Of a stretch of 64,000 bases of DNA, positions 46,100 to 58,839 are shown in pieces. The first letter of the stretch is position 1; every line of letters starts with the position of its first letter. The stretch spans positions 87,682-151,681 of the forward strand of contig JASWJB010000073.1 in assembly GCA_032433595.1 (NCBI GenBank), in the 5' to 3' direction. This DNA comes from Conoideocrella luteorostrata. Lineage: Eukaryota; Ascomycota; Sordariomycetes; Hypocreales; Clavicipitaceae. The position numbers and the translations under genes are program-made. A model generated the notes under the pieces. The model was not told the origin of the DNA. It searched no databases and saw only the letters and a list, made by a program, of their open reading frames with translations.

Positions 46100-49000
46100 C
46101 AGGGTACTCCGTAGTACATGTGATTACGCTTAAGGCTTTCGTAATCCATGGTCTAAGCTATGTACTCCCTACACTCGTACTAATAGATTTGCAAGAGAAA
46201 AGGCTACTGCTAGGGAAAACGCGAGAACTGAGCTAACGTTTTGCATATCTGGGTTCTGGGATCACCAATAACCGGGATAAAACCAGCCTCTTTTAGCCGC
46301 TAACGCACATCCTTGAAGACTGGTCTTCAGTTGAGAGATAAGTGCTTATACGGAGTACTTGTAGCACGATGTGCTTGTAAGAATTCATTGTCACGGGTTT
46401 GCTTGAGCCTCGCTTTTAAACGCACGCCCGTCCGATATGTCATTGTCGTAGACCACGGCCGAATCTGACATATCCCATGCTCACTAGAGCGATGGTGGGT
46501 TTGGTGGATTCGCTCAGCCGTTCGGACACGGCAGCAGTGAGATGCTGAATGTGCCTTGGAGCTTCGTTTTGGTAGTGACTGTACTCCGTACTCCGTACAA
46601 CAAATTGTTACGTTCTTTCGCACTAGGCTCCGTAATTGTGCATATATACCCCGTGAACTCTCCCCCTTGGTCATCCAAAGTTGAACACGTACGGAGCAGT
46701 TCGTAGGCCTAAGGGAAATTGAGAATTTGCATTACGCCTCCAGTTCTTTGGATTATGACCTTCTCTCTGTCAGCTGCACTCTGTACACTGCTTCGTAAGC
46801 CGACCAAGAAATAAAGGCTAGGCTAATCAAGGATTCTGGGCTTTGGCGCTGACCCATTCGTCCATGCCAGAATGCCAATCGCTTCACACTTCGTCTTGTG
46901 TTTCGGGACAGGGGAGAGCTATATGGCGATTTGCTACCGTACAATGTGTAAGCTGCAAGCTCCAAACCAGTCAGCGTCGTCTTTGCTAAAACTGCAGCTT
47001 CCTGGCTAGCCATCTGGTCTGGCCTTGTTTGAATCACCGACATGCCTGCCTAGTGCCCGGGACCTACCAGTAGCTTCTTTACTAGCCTCCAGACGAGAGG
47101 CCCAATGCAGCTTTTGGTGTCGTGAATGCCATGTTTTTTTCGCTGGCCATGACCGCACGCAGGGGAGCCAAGCCGCCTGTGAAAACGGCCGGCTGGTGAT
47201 AGTGACCTTGTCTATGGAGTACTCCGCAGGTCTGTGCAGGTCTCTTCATCGGCGGTGGTGGCTTGGACTTGGCTTGGGCAAACCTGGAGTGCTTCAAGGC
47301 TACTAGTTGCGTATCTGACTGTAGCTGCTGTTAGCATGCATGATCGCAATAATGAAAACCGTACGAAGTGGCCCCTCCGCACGCATACCTACCCAAATAG
47401 TCAGCTCCTGGCGGAGACTTCATTCTACCAGAGATCGAGAAATCGTGTAGGCAATCGACAATGCCCATCTCATGTCACGTACGTGCATGAGAGTCGCATC
47501 CTCCGAAAACATGGCAAACCATGGCTTTCCGATGCTGCAATTTCGATAATTTGTCCGAATTTGGGAAACCGTGCCCGTTTTTAGTCGCAGCCGAACGAAA
47601 CTTTCGACTGCACCAAGCAACCAGCGCATATCATGAGAAAAGTCTTTGGTATGAGGGAAGCTTAGAGTTCAAACTTGTGTCCCCAACCTCGAAATAAATT
47701 TTGGCATTGAGCTTTGCCGCTGCTCGGTTCTTGACCTGACTTGAGTCACTTGACCGCTTCGACGCAGCACCGCTTTTCGGTGACGTGCAATGGCCCGCTT
47801 GTCACCAGCCATGCTGCTCGATCGTTAAGTAGATAGCAACGCGAAAAGTCTGGTGCCACCCGTTGCCGTGGATATTTTCCTGACGACTCGGCCCAGTCGG
47901 GCTTCTGCAGACCCTCTTCATGTCATTACAATTTTTTCTTAAAGAATTTTTAACCCTTCTACCGCTTCTTTTCGTGTTCCTCCCCTCTTTCTGGGTGAGG
48001 GGACCTGGGCCGAGCCTTTCTGTGGCGGAGACGAGGCGGAGCTCAAGGTGGGTGACGATGGTTTCTGCGGATGGAGCTGGTGGTGTTGAATTTGTGGCTG
48101 GCAAAGGCTAGTACCTTGGCATGACACCTGCTGCATTATATAGTACAATTAATTCTCCATATATAGAGCAAAGAGACTGACGTCGTGTGAGCATAATTTT
48201 CATGCTCCGTATGCATGGTCTCTATAGCAGTTTTATGTGCGTAATCTTGCCTTGAGAAAATACTTGATGTGGAGCGAAACCAAACTGTGAAGAGCACCTA
48301 GCAGCGCATACGGAGCACTCCGTACATAAAACATATTCCGTGAATAAGTTGAGACATGGTGAAGACGTTGCAGAAACAACTTCTTCAGCGGACCTAAGCG
48401 TAACATTTACGCATCCCGCTGTCTTTTTGCCAAACCAACTTTCGTGAAGTAATAATTACTTTTTGATAATGTGCCCCAGCTAAGCGACTACTGCTGAAGC
48501 ATCTTAAAAAGACAGCCAATCGACGTGCGTGAATAGCAAGCAGGCCAAACCCGGAGCAGCCGAATGCAATGCGGATCCAACATCCCAGCCCAGAACAAGA
48601 CTGTCAGCCTACCGGCCTACCAGCCTACCAGCCATGTGCAAAATAGCCTCCTTCTCCGCTACGCCGAGTTGAAAACAAAGACCGTGGGAACTTGGAACGG
48701 TTTGGTGGAATCGTGGCTGGGATTATGGTCTGGGGCGGGGGAGTGCGATTGCTGTTGCCAAAGACTTTCAATAGTAAAGTAGTGGTGCATCGTGCTCCGT
48801 ACATGAAGTAATTACCTGCTCTGATGCCTGCCAGTCGAACACTATTTGCTGCAGGTGGCTGCACGTTATCCGCGACTCGAGATCGCATCTCGCCAATGGA
48901 CGGTTGTTGTTCGTAAAAACAGCGCGACGATTTCGCGTACCGGCGGGGAACCGGGCGAGGCGGGTGGGCGCTCTTGGCCCTGTTCTTGGTTCTTGTGGCT

Positions 49001-51270
49001 CCATGAATTTTCGCCTGTCACGTTTGAGGCTCTCGATGGAGCTGTAGGTCAGAGCAACGCCGAGGAACATGAATGGGCAAACTTACAACAAGCCAGCAGT
49101 CAGCAGGGAGTGCGAGAGTACAGAAGTGGCCCTCGGGCGGACGATGTGGACTTCTGTCGCGTGTTCGCTGATCCGGGAAGCCCACATTGTGGTTACAATG
49201 TGGTGACTGTTCGGCTGCTTTGCAGTGTACCCCGTATATTGAGTACAAATACGTAGCAGGTAGTGGTCGAGGTCAAAGACCCTTGCGAAGTTTCTCGACA
49301 AACAGGTGTCGGATGGGACAGGCAGACGGGCACGAAGGTTTCGCGTGTGCTCCGTGATCCATATGGTACAATGCAATCTGTATGTACGGAGTACGGGGTA
49401 CAGAAAGCAACTCCATGAAGGTCTGTGATGATACTGATGATACAATATTGCAGCATGCACAAAGCAGGACCCCGTAAAATCGTCCTGTGATATATTTCCC
49501 AGCATCAAATCACCGACTCCGAATGTACTCTAGTAAAGCACGCTCTCTCGCTCTCTAGTGGGACAAGGTGGGGCGCCAATGCCTGGCAGTGCTTGACTGC
49601 ATCTGCATCACAGGTACGGAGTAATTATACGTCACACATCTTCCATTGTGCATGCCCGCACGCATGCATACAGTCCCAGTCCTCTGCTTCAACAAAGCGC
49701 ACGCATGCAGCAGCGGGACTCACTCCCTCCAGTGCATGCCTGGCGCCGGGGACATCCAATTGTCACAGTCTCCTGCGTTTGATAGCGAGAAGAGGGTAAT
49801 GCTGTCTAACTGTACGGAGTAGCGAAACTTTGGCTGTCGGACTCTCACGCTCACCGTGCAGCGGGTATCCGTTTTTTTTTGTGTGTCAATTCGTCCATAT
49901 CGGCGATTCAGTAACGAGCATCATACGTCTTGGTTCTGTGTTTTATAGCATCTGAGAACAGGTTCAACTCCCTTCGATTGTTGGCCCATTACCACATAGA
50001 TCAAAATCTGATATGCTTACTCCGTACTCCAGCAAGGTTACTCCGCAGCCAGTTCTGTATCAACGTGAAAAATAATCCGGAACGTCTTCATGAGTCTGAG
50101 ACCCCTTCGCATGCTGGTACTGGGAAGACAGTATTTCGTACGGAGTACCTGCGCCGTCTGTCCGCAAAAACAACGCCATGCTTAAACTGTTGTCTGAGAC
50201 GCCTCAACAGCATTTTGCTTTTAACCCGTGCGGCGGTAGTCCGGGCCGTTTCGTCAGATGTGCAAATAGGGAAAAAAGCAAGTGGTGACTGTGTTCAGAA
50301 TCATGACCCTGCGTTTTAGCCCCAGTTTGCTCCATTGGCGTACAATATGTGCCAAGCAAGGTACTTGCCGTAATTTTTGTACATCGTACTCCGTAAACTA
50401 CGGAGTCGCTGTACAAGAATACAATAGAAGTCCGAAATTAGTGGAGCAACACCCGTCATGAAGTTTGCATCGGTGCATGTTGCTATGGGCACCAGCACAA
50501 TTTGGCGAGATTGGCCTGTCCAAGTTCGGCGTTTGGCTGACCGGGAGAGTAAGGAGGCTCTATCAAACCCTGCAGTGCTCTTCGGGATACAGAGCCAGAT
50601 ACTCCGTACCAATTAATATAATGGGGGGCTATCTGTCTTGTCACAGTCACCGCGCTGGAGCCACTCCACATTTGTTACGGAGTACGCCATGCTGCATGTA
50701 TTCGAATATCAGTGTGAGGGGCTATTGTTACAAGCAATAATGCTCAATATCATCCCCCTCTTGCCGTCTCTGATAATATAGGACTTAGTCGTCTCTTTCG
50801 AGAGAAGGTCCTACCAAGTCTAGACCCCTGGGCAATGAGGAGGGCTTCACTGTAAATTTTGCACCTCTGAGGGGCTTGCATCTCGCAAGGTTGTGTATCC
50901 GTCACGCAGCATGGAGTAGCTAGCTACTCAGTACTCCGTATGTTGTTTGATAGTGGAGAAGAGACCGGCTGTCAATGACAGTGTATGGGGAATGCCGAGG
51001 TGTATACTAGGGGCCACAAGTTGACCACGGTTCAGGCCCGACCTGATGTACGTTTGACGGGGGTTATTCAGTCAGGGTGTATTCGGGAAAAAACGACAAA
51101 TCTCGGCACTGGCGGTTCGTATAACACGCCTTGCATATCTTCTTTATGCTATGTACGGAGTCCTCCGTAGTAGCCTTGATCGCAAGATGGAAGGCAAATC
51201 AGCGCTTTGGCGAGCTGTTGCTGGGCCAATTGTTCACGCCTGAGTTCTGATTATATACTCCGTACGACTG
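46100..51270. repeat. Second cluster of palindromic TACTCCGTA words
   Basis: About twenty copies or near copies in both orientations: near 46110, 46350, 46575 (two in tandem), 47217, 48309-48324, 49385, 49613, 49815, 50020, 50140, 50386, 50600, 50676, 50927, 51153 and 51255. 48309-48324 reads TACGGAGCACTCCGTA, one mismatch from a perfect 16-base palindrome. Confidence 0.8.
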
Positions 51271-52163
51271 ATTTCATTTAGTCGGAAAGTAACGTTGGCG
51301 ACCCCGATGACAAAGGCGAGGTCCCTGTCTTCGCTTTGACTCACATACATTAACATTCCCGTGCCACTGAAATGCTGCACCTGACAATCTGTGAGAACCT
51401 GAAATGTTTCTGAAACCGCACAAAAGTCCAACGTAGTCTCTGATTCACTCGCTGCATTCACCTACAGACTGAAAACGTGTAAGGAATACCTCCGGGTACT
51501 ATTGTACATATGTCTTTACATACCGTGGACTCGTTAACAGAGTCTGGGTCTTATCCAAGTCGTGTGTCCAATCCGACATGGCTTATTTCCTTCCTGGGCA
51601 AGCTTCCAGAAACACTAGTCCGCTTTCGGCACTAGTGACGGGATTCCTGGTCCTGTTTCAGTGTAATTTGGTCATTTCTATTTTTTTTAATGTATATCCT
51701 GGTGCAGGCAGGACCAGACTGTTTCAACAACAAACATGCACAGCCGGGCGGTATCTGCTCCGTAAGATTCAATTCAAGCAAGCGGTTTTATCTCTACCTG
51801 CCACCCCGGGTGCGGTCCGGTTCATTTTTTGGAGGGCAGAGTCATGTCTAAAGACGGAGATCCCTGAAGCCGTCGGGACCGGAATGAAAGGCTTGTTTGC
51901 TCCCGCCAGTCAATTTATTAAAATATTAAAAAAACCGCCCCTTTGGCCCCAGAATGTCTGCCTGTCTCCGTGTCTAGTCTGTCTTGTGTGGATAGGCAAG
52001 ACCATATGCCACATTGTCCCTGGCACTGGTCTGGAACCGTACTCCATGTGTGAATAGCTGCTCGCTTTCGGTTCCATTTGTGCAAAAATTGTTACATACA
52101 CCCTTAGTAGTAGAGGGCTTAACTTGATTGTAGGGATATAATTGTATTGGCAAGTCGAGGGAC

Positions 52164-52797
52164 TTAGCTTGCAGCACTGGCAGAAATACCCATCCATTTG
52201 CCCACATGCGGAGAAGACCAGCCACGAAGCAAGGGACACGCTCTGCCACTTTTTTTCTTCTTTCTTTTTCCCCCATTGCTTGGGCCTTGTATGCTCTTAT
52301 TTCCGCTTTGTACGACAACGTGCTTGAAGTACTTTACGCCCTCTGCAAATTGTGCATCCGATGGCGCGCCGTGTCTCTTATTCATATAGTGCCTGCATAA
52401 GTGTTTGGCGAGTCGTCGCAGCGAGGGGGAAAGCCCTGCTGCAGATGGTGCATGTATCCACTGCCTTTGAGTCCAAGGAACCCTTGCAGATGACAGTCCG
52501 AGGCCCCAGAAGGAGGCTTTTTTCTTTAATGAGGTTTTTGACACAAGTAAGAATGGTTTCGGCTTCGCCAACGCGTACTCTCCGAACATTAATGGTAGAC
52601 CTTGGGACCTGTGGTATCCCTACATCTCGTCCTATCTCACGCCGTATTGTCTTCACAAGTTGATGAAACTCGCAATTTTTGTCAGGGGGATAAAGCAGCC
52701 AATGCTGGTTTGATAGCTCTCTTGGGCTCATGGAGCGTTCGAAGCAACACCCCATGGCTAACTGGAGGTTGCTCCGGGTCCCATGTTTGAGGCCCAA
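52164..52797 (-). pseudogene. Probable RecQ-type helicase relic
   Basis: On the minus strand, between about 52780 and 52378, a frame reads FHQLVKTIRREIGRDVGIP, VRRVRVGEAETILTCVKNL, and LLLGPRTVICKGSLDS, followed by a Cys-rich CTICSRAF segment. The order (an R-N-x-Y-type block, a helix ending in CVKNL, then TVIxCxSxDS) resembles the start of the second RecA domain of the large RecQ-like helicases found near fungal chromosome ends. The frame then ends, and no Walker A, DEAH or QxxGRxGR motif is seen nearby. If the assignment is right, this is a fragment. The similarity is from memory and modest. Confidence 0.35.
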
Positions 52798-53565
52798 TCG
52801 CGCTTAACCGACGGCCGGAAATTCGGACCTTCATGCATATCACGAAAGTGGTTGCATCGTAGCCTACCACCTCGAGGTAAAATATTTTGCGATCAGCTCC
52901 ACAAATCGCTTAATGAACGTCACCGTTCAGTTTGGCAGCTGCAAGATGACTTGCAGCTTGTGGCTTGGGTATTTCCATGTACAAACATGGCTTTGATCTG
53001 CGATTTGGGCCTCGTCGTATCGTCCTCTTTTGTGGCTTTAAACAATGTTTTAAGCCACGGCAGAAAGAGTGCACATCAATGACAATCATTGGGTTTACGC
53101 AAACTGTTATTTTAGACGAATGTTGTTGGCCTACAGCCTGGCCAGCACTCCAGGCACTGCTAGCCGCCGACGGCTCGTGCCCAATAATATTGTTGATATT
53201 TTTCAAGTCTGATGCTGAGTTACAAGCCCATTGGATGGGTATACGGGCTTTTTGGCATTGACAGGTTTCTAGTTGACTCTGCACATGGCTGGTATCGCTG
53301 GATGTGGTGTCATCGCTCCTCTCTTCGCTAAGCAGCGCTAGGCGACACCTTGAAGTTGGAGAGTATGTCGTGGCCGCACCAGAATGAAGCGAAGCATAGA
53401 GAGCATCGTATCAATTAGGTGACTAGACGATTTCATGTTCATATGCAATAAAATCTTAGCTCCATAGACCACACGGAAGTAAGTAGTGACAAGTCCATGG
53501 AGATACCAGAGTGGCGATCGCAGCGAGATCGTTCCCCTGTCGCCATCCGAGGGTACGGCAGTCTG

Positions 53566-56468
53566 CACGGAGTACTCCGTAGCTGGTACTCCGTACAGAG
53601 ATACTTAACGTATCGAACTGCTTAATTTGGACTCTGACTGCAAGGGTACAAGGGGTCTGGCGTCAGCCAGCCACTCTGCCAAAGTAAAATGACATGGTAA
53701 ACTCTCAGCCCTGTATCAACTGCTGGCGGCTTATTTATTATTCTCCAATTGAGCATTGAGTCACGTATCTGCTTGACAATAACTGGGGCCCAAGGGCAAT
53801 CGCTTGGATGACGGCAATAGTAATGACGGACGATTTTTTATTGAGGGCCGTGTTGTTATTGAGTCGATTATAATACGGAGTACATACAGCTCGCTTTTTG
53901 CAGGACCAGTAAGCAGCCGACATGATGTCTAACCCTGGGCCTGTGTAATATGAACATGGACAAGACAGTCAATCAATGCCCCCGTCAATCACCCAACACT
54001 GCTGGGCGGAGTTTGGCGTGGGCCGGTAATTGCTGCATTGTGCCGTCGACGGTTTGAGCTTTGCTTTTTGACCCGCTGCAACAACCAGGGCCAAGGACGA
54101 ATTAGAAGTGACCAGCGAGCCCGATCTGCAGCTAATACGTTTTTACACTCAACCCTCGCGATCTTTGTTTAATGGTGCCACTGTTACTCCGTACTTTCCA
54201 ATGAAAGTAACCATCAAAGATTATACAAAGAGCTCGGCCGCCTGTCTCCAAGCTTTGACGGAACATTACATACAACGCCGATCTCGTTGAGCGAGTACCA
54301 TTTTTTTCGAGTGGAGATATTAACTAACCATCTCCTAGTCCAGACGATGTCGGATACTGGCTGAAAGTGGTCGAGACGGTCGGCGTCGCTAGGTTATTCC
54401 ACAGAGCAGAGCCGCCTTGTGTCATTGGCCAAATGTTGATGGCTCATCTTGACACGCATGAATAATTGGATCTTTGCTTGTTCGCGCCAAAGCGCGTCCG
54501 TCCGCTCTGATTGGCCACTCGATACGACGAGACATGGCCAACAGTCATGGGTCTGGGGCACCGAGGCGACGCAATTGCAACCACCAAGAAGGCTAAATAG
54601 TGCAACATCCAGCTGCTTTGTGTTGATTGTCCGCCGTCGTAAGCTATCGATTGGCTGCAACAGACTGAACTAAATGCCCCGGTCCATGGCTGTGAGGGGA
54701 ACCAAACTCTCGTCTTAGCCACCCAGAAGGATCATCATTGTTAAGCCTACTCCTTACTCCGTAACGTGTCGTATGCCTTTGAAGTACGATAATCAGTTGC
54801 CCATGATGGAATTTAAGGGAGTTGAGATGCGGGAGCTATTCGAACTCTCCTGTGAGGGGTAAATGAACGAGTGGCCGCCCAAAGCTAGGCCTTGGTCACA
54901 GTCTCGATCCATACCTTCCCAGTCGGAGCCAATTAGAATATGGCAAGTTGGATTATCACGAACGAACGCCAACACATAAATTCAAGATCGATTTCCGAGG
55001 GTTCCAGTCCAATGAGAGGCCACTAATGTATCGTTGAACAAGGCGGCATCCCTTCCAGCCAAGTAGGGGACCACGCTTTTGCATCTACTAGTAGTAGCAC
55101 TATTGACAGCTGAGGCTCTTTGCAGTTGCCCTCCGTACGGCGCGGGGTACGGAGTCCTAACTGGTAGATTGAGATGCTCTTGCCCCGCTTCAATACCTAA
55201 AAGATGGCCTCAGTACGGAGTACGGAGCACTGAACAACCGTGTAATGCCGGCCATTGCTCTACCAGCATGTAGCGCTCACAGCACACTGTAAAACCCAAA
55301 CATTTTGAATGGGACGCTGTCAGGATATTTGATCTTCTCCGTTCCATGCCGTATGGATCTTAATGCAGTCAGTCATGCGGAACGGCACTTTCAAGGTTGA
55401 ACAATGAAGCCGCGCAATTACGTGCATACATAAGCATGAGCCAAAACCGAACGCAAAATCTTTTACCATGGCTCAACCAGCAGCTTGGGACTAACAGGGT
55501 GATGCCCCTGTCAGTCCAGCAGGGACCTGAGCAAGAGAAACTTTCCTGCCAATGGTTGGAAGGTTTTTAGGATGTCAAGATTGCAGGAGGCTCTCTGTAC
55601 GACGATTCTAGGGTCATTCAAGCGCTTTGTCCTGCCACCGGCCGGTAGATCAAAGGCCAAGGTTCACTAACGGAGATACAACACCATTATCATATGCATG
55701 TGGCTTGACCATCTACTCGGTACTCAAACATGGCCTCAAAAACTTGCCGCCGCATCAACTGGTAACGGACACATCACCTTTCGGCAAGACCATTGCGATT
55801 CGGCCTCGTTTCGTAGATGCCGGGCAGCTTTGTTGGAAGCGACTACACAGCCGGCAGATGAGAACAAAAAGCTGCCAACACCACAAATATATTAAAGTAC
55901 TATTGTGACTACTTCTTACATCATCATGGCCGTACAGTCTGTTCGCGTGGCAAGGTCCGTGTTAGCACGCACATCAAAGCTATGTAATTCATTAAATTGC
56001 AACAGCGCCAGCATTTCGATGATACCGAAACACAGACAGGTTAGCCTGCTTTTTCTTCTTTTCATCCTTCGTTTTAGTGTACTCTGTACGGAGTATGTGG
56101 AGAGCTAGATGGTGTGCTGGCTGCACGTTATTGCGCCCGACGGAACAAGAAGACAGGAGAATCTACGTAGTACTAGTGGTAATAACAAGAATACAGGAAT
56201 GCCGGCACGGGCTGGAGGAGGCTGTGAGCACAGAGTAGGGGTATGCGCGCATTGTGAACGCTAGCCAAACAATCAGTGAGATGTGCAAGACGTGGAGGCC
56301 AGCGGGCACGATGCCAAGCACTTAAGCTTGCCTTTGCGGCCAGACACCCCTACGCTGACTTGCATCAGCAAAAAGGAAAAAGAATGCATGTCTACTCCGT
56401 ATGTTGTATGATGGTTCGTCTCCTCCGTACTCCCTAGTTACTGAGTAACCCGTACGGAGTACTCCGTA
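53566..56468. repeat. Third cluster of palindromic words, incl. a perfect 16-base palindrome
   Basis: TACGGAGTACTCCGTA at 56453-56468 is a perfect palindrome. CACGGAGTACTCCGTA at 53566-53581 has one change. Further copies lie near 53590, 53873, 54187, 54757, 55133-55160, 55213, 56083, 56393 and 56423. Confidence 0.85.
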
Positions 56469-58336
56469 GATAACTTTGCTTTGTCGTTGTTTAATTGTTT
56501 TCTATCCTTGACGGCCAGGCAAGGGTAGGTAGAGTGGTGGCAGGGCACAGCGTGCATTCGGTTCAGGCGATCCTATGCATAAAGCTGCGAGCACAAACAC
56601 ATGCTTGTCCAGCAGCCGATAGCAGAGCTCGGCCGGCCCAGCCCCGGCACGACACTGCATAAAAAAAGTTTTCGATTTCAATGGTGGCTGTCTTAGCACC
56701 GACCAGACACATCGATAAATGATAACCAAGTTCCGGATCACACAGCACCAAAGGTACCACAAATGCAACATCATGGCCAGATAGTGAACAAACATCGGGA
56801 TGAGTATAAACATGCTGTTCACTGTGAAGAGCCTCGTAACATTTTTGTGCTGTCCGTGTGGACCACCCCCGTGTTGAATTAGGGCTTTATTTGTCCTTCT
56901 GGACCCCATCTTCTTGTTCTTCATCTTCTTCCTGCTGTTAATGCTACACAAAAGTGTCATATATATCGAGGGGCACCGTCATCTGAGAGAGTAATCGTCA
57001 AGGCACTAGTGTTTTATGCTCAGGGTGCCAACGTCGGATACACCACTCGTAAACCCCCGCTGCGGCGTATCAAAGAATAGAAATTGGCCCGTCGAACCGC
57101 AAGACAAGCCCCCGGTCTATTTGAAATCTTGCGGCCAAAGAAAACGGAAGTCAAGTCTGCTCATTGTACGGATTGAACAGAAGCGTGATGTACTGTGTTC
57201 CAAAGCTCATCAGAGACAGCACGCCATAAAAATCAGGAACACGATGACAAGCATTGTGAACTAAAACCAATTAATATCCGGGAATGGTTGCCGGCGATCA
57301 AAGTACGATCTCATTTCCTTGTTTCTACTTTTTTTTTGTTCCTTACTTTAAGCCATGAACCAAAGCGGTGGGTAGGATTGCTGAAGTGCACGCTGCATAT
57401 GTTGCGTGGGACTAAAGACGCAGCAAGTGAGCACAAGCAGATTCACGCGTCAGTGTCATCGTACTGTGCACCTCACATCGCGAGGCGCGCCCGCGACGTC
57501 TGTAGCGAGTACGCATGTGCGGAGTGCATGCAGAGCTCAGTACGGTATTTTATAGTACTTGCATTTATACCAGCCAACGCTGTCTTACCCGCCTCGCTCT
57601 CTACGGCTAGAGCGGGGTTTAGGAGATTGCATTAGTACTACAACTCACCCAGGGCCGATAACAGAAATAAGCAATCGTACTCCATGGTTGGCAGGTACGA
57701 ATTTAAAAACTGTATGCAGCACTCCGGGTGCGATAAAAGAGTTGTACGAATATATCGTGTGGTTTGTATTAAAACTCATCCGAGAACGGCAGCGAGCTAG
57801 TTCTCTGACGGGAGCAGACTTGCTTGTGATACCTAGTCGCGAGACTTTTGTAGCATGTACAATATTACGAAGCGCGTCAAAGACAACAAGCGTCGCAAAC
57901 CCATGAGTTTTGACGCGAAGTTGGTAGAAAATAACATGCTGAGCATAGGAAATACATAATTATAGGAAAACACGCATTGTATTGCATTGTACAAGCCAAG
58001 CAGGACGCTGCAAACCAGTGACGCGAGGCGCGGGCGTTTTTTTAGCTGCAAGTGCACGACACCCCCTCCCCCCCGCAAGTTCAGCCAAGCCCAGCCCAGC
58101 GCCAAACATGGCCCCAGGACCCCAGACCAAACCCATATGCGAGCCAGAATCGTGTCTGGCGTTTGACCTGGTTGAGCTTGGGTCGCGGCTTCGTGGAGTT
58201 TCTCAGCGTACGAGCTTGCCCCATATGGTACGGGAGTACAATACCATGAATACCTCCCAGCCTCCCACCAACAGGCACCCCTCCCCAGTCGAATGGGACG
58301 GGCGGACGGACCCCAGCTGGCCCAAGACGGTAGTGG

Positions 58337-58367
58337 GTGGTGTTGGTGGTGGTGGTGGTGGTGGTGA
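58337..58367. repeat. (GGT)n microsatellite
   Basis: About nine GGT triplets in a row with one or two interruptions. No coding gene includes it. Confidence 0.75.
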
Positions 58368-58839
58368 CAGTAACAGAAGCTTAGGCTAGCAGTGGCCCCA
58401 TCACGCCCTCATCCACTTGTGCACGCCCATCCTCACCCGCAGCCCACTCACTGGTACAGGCCAAAGTACAGCCTGCACAAGTCACTGGCTGGTGCTGGGC
58501 TCTCAACTGGGACAGCGGAGGCCCTGGAGCAGATGGATGGGGATGGACCTTAGAAGGACCAGTACTCCTCCGTATTCGACTCTAGCCCTCTCCTGTGCAA
58601 TCTGGGCTCCTTCCGCATACTAAATACGTCTACTAGTTAGTAGTCCGTTCGGTGTTTGCTCCTCTGACTTCTGACAAGGGGGCTACGCATGGATTGCATG
58701 CTCCAGTGCGATAGAACGAGTCTTGTATTGTATGGAGTACCTGACCTGGTACCGTCGCCGCTCGTACCTAGCCAGTCCCTAGTCCCCAGTCTCCAGTCCC
58801 CAGCTGGCTGTACGTGCTACGACGCAGTGCTCCGTACCT

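Noticed and set aside
54793..54975. TTCGAACTCTCC, a B-box-like string suggesting a tRNA
   Set aside because: No acceptor, D or anticodon arm can be built around it on either strand.
57000..58640. Several frames of 110-150 codons in this interval
   Set aside because: They overlap on both strands, have low-complexity composition and no family resemblance.
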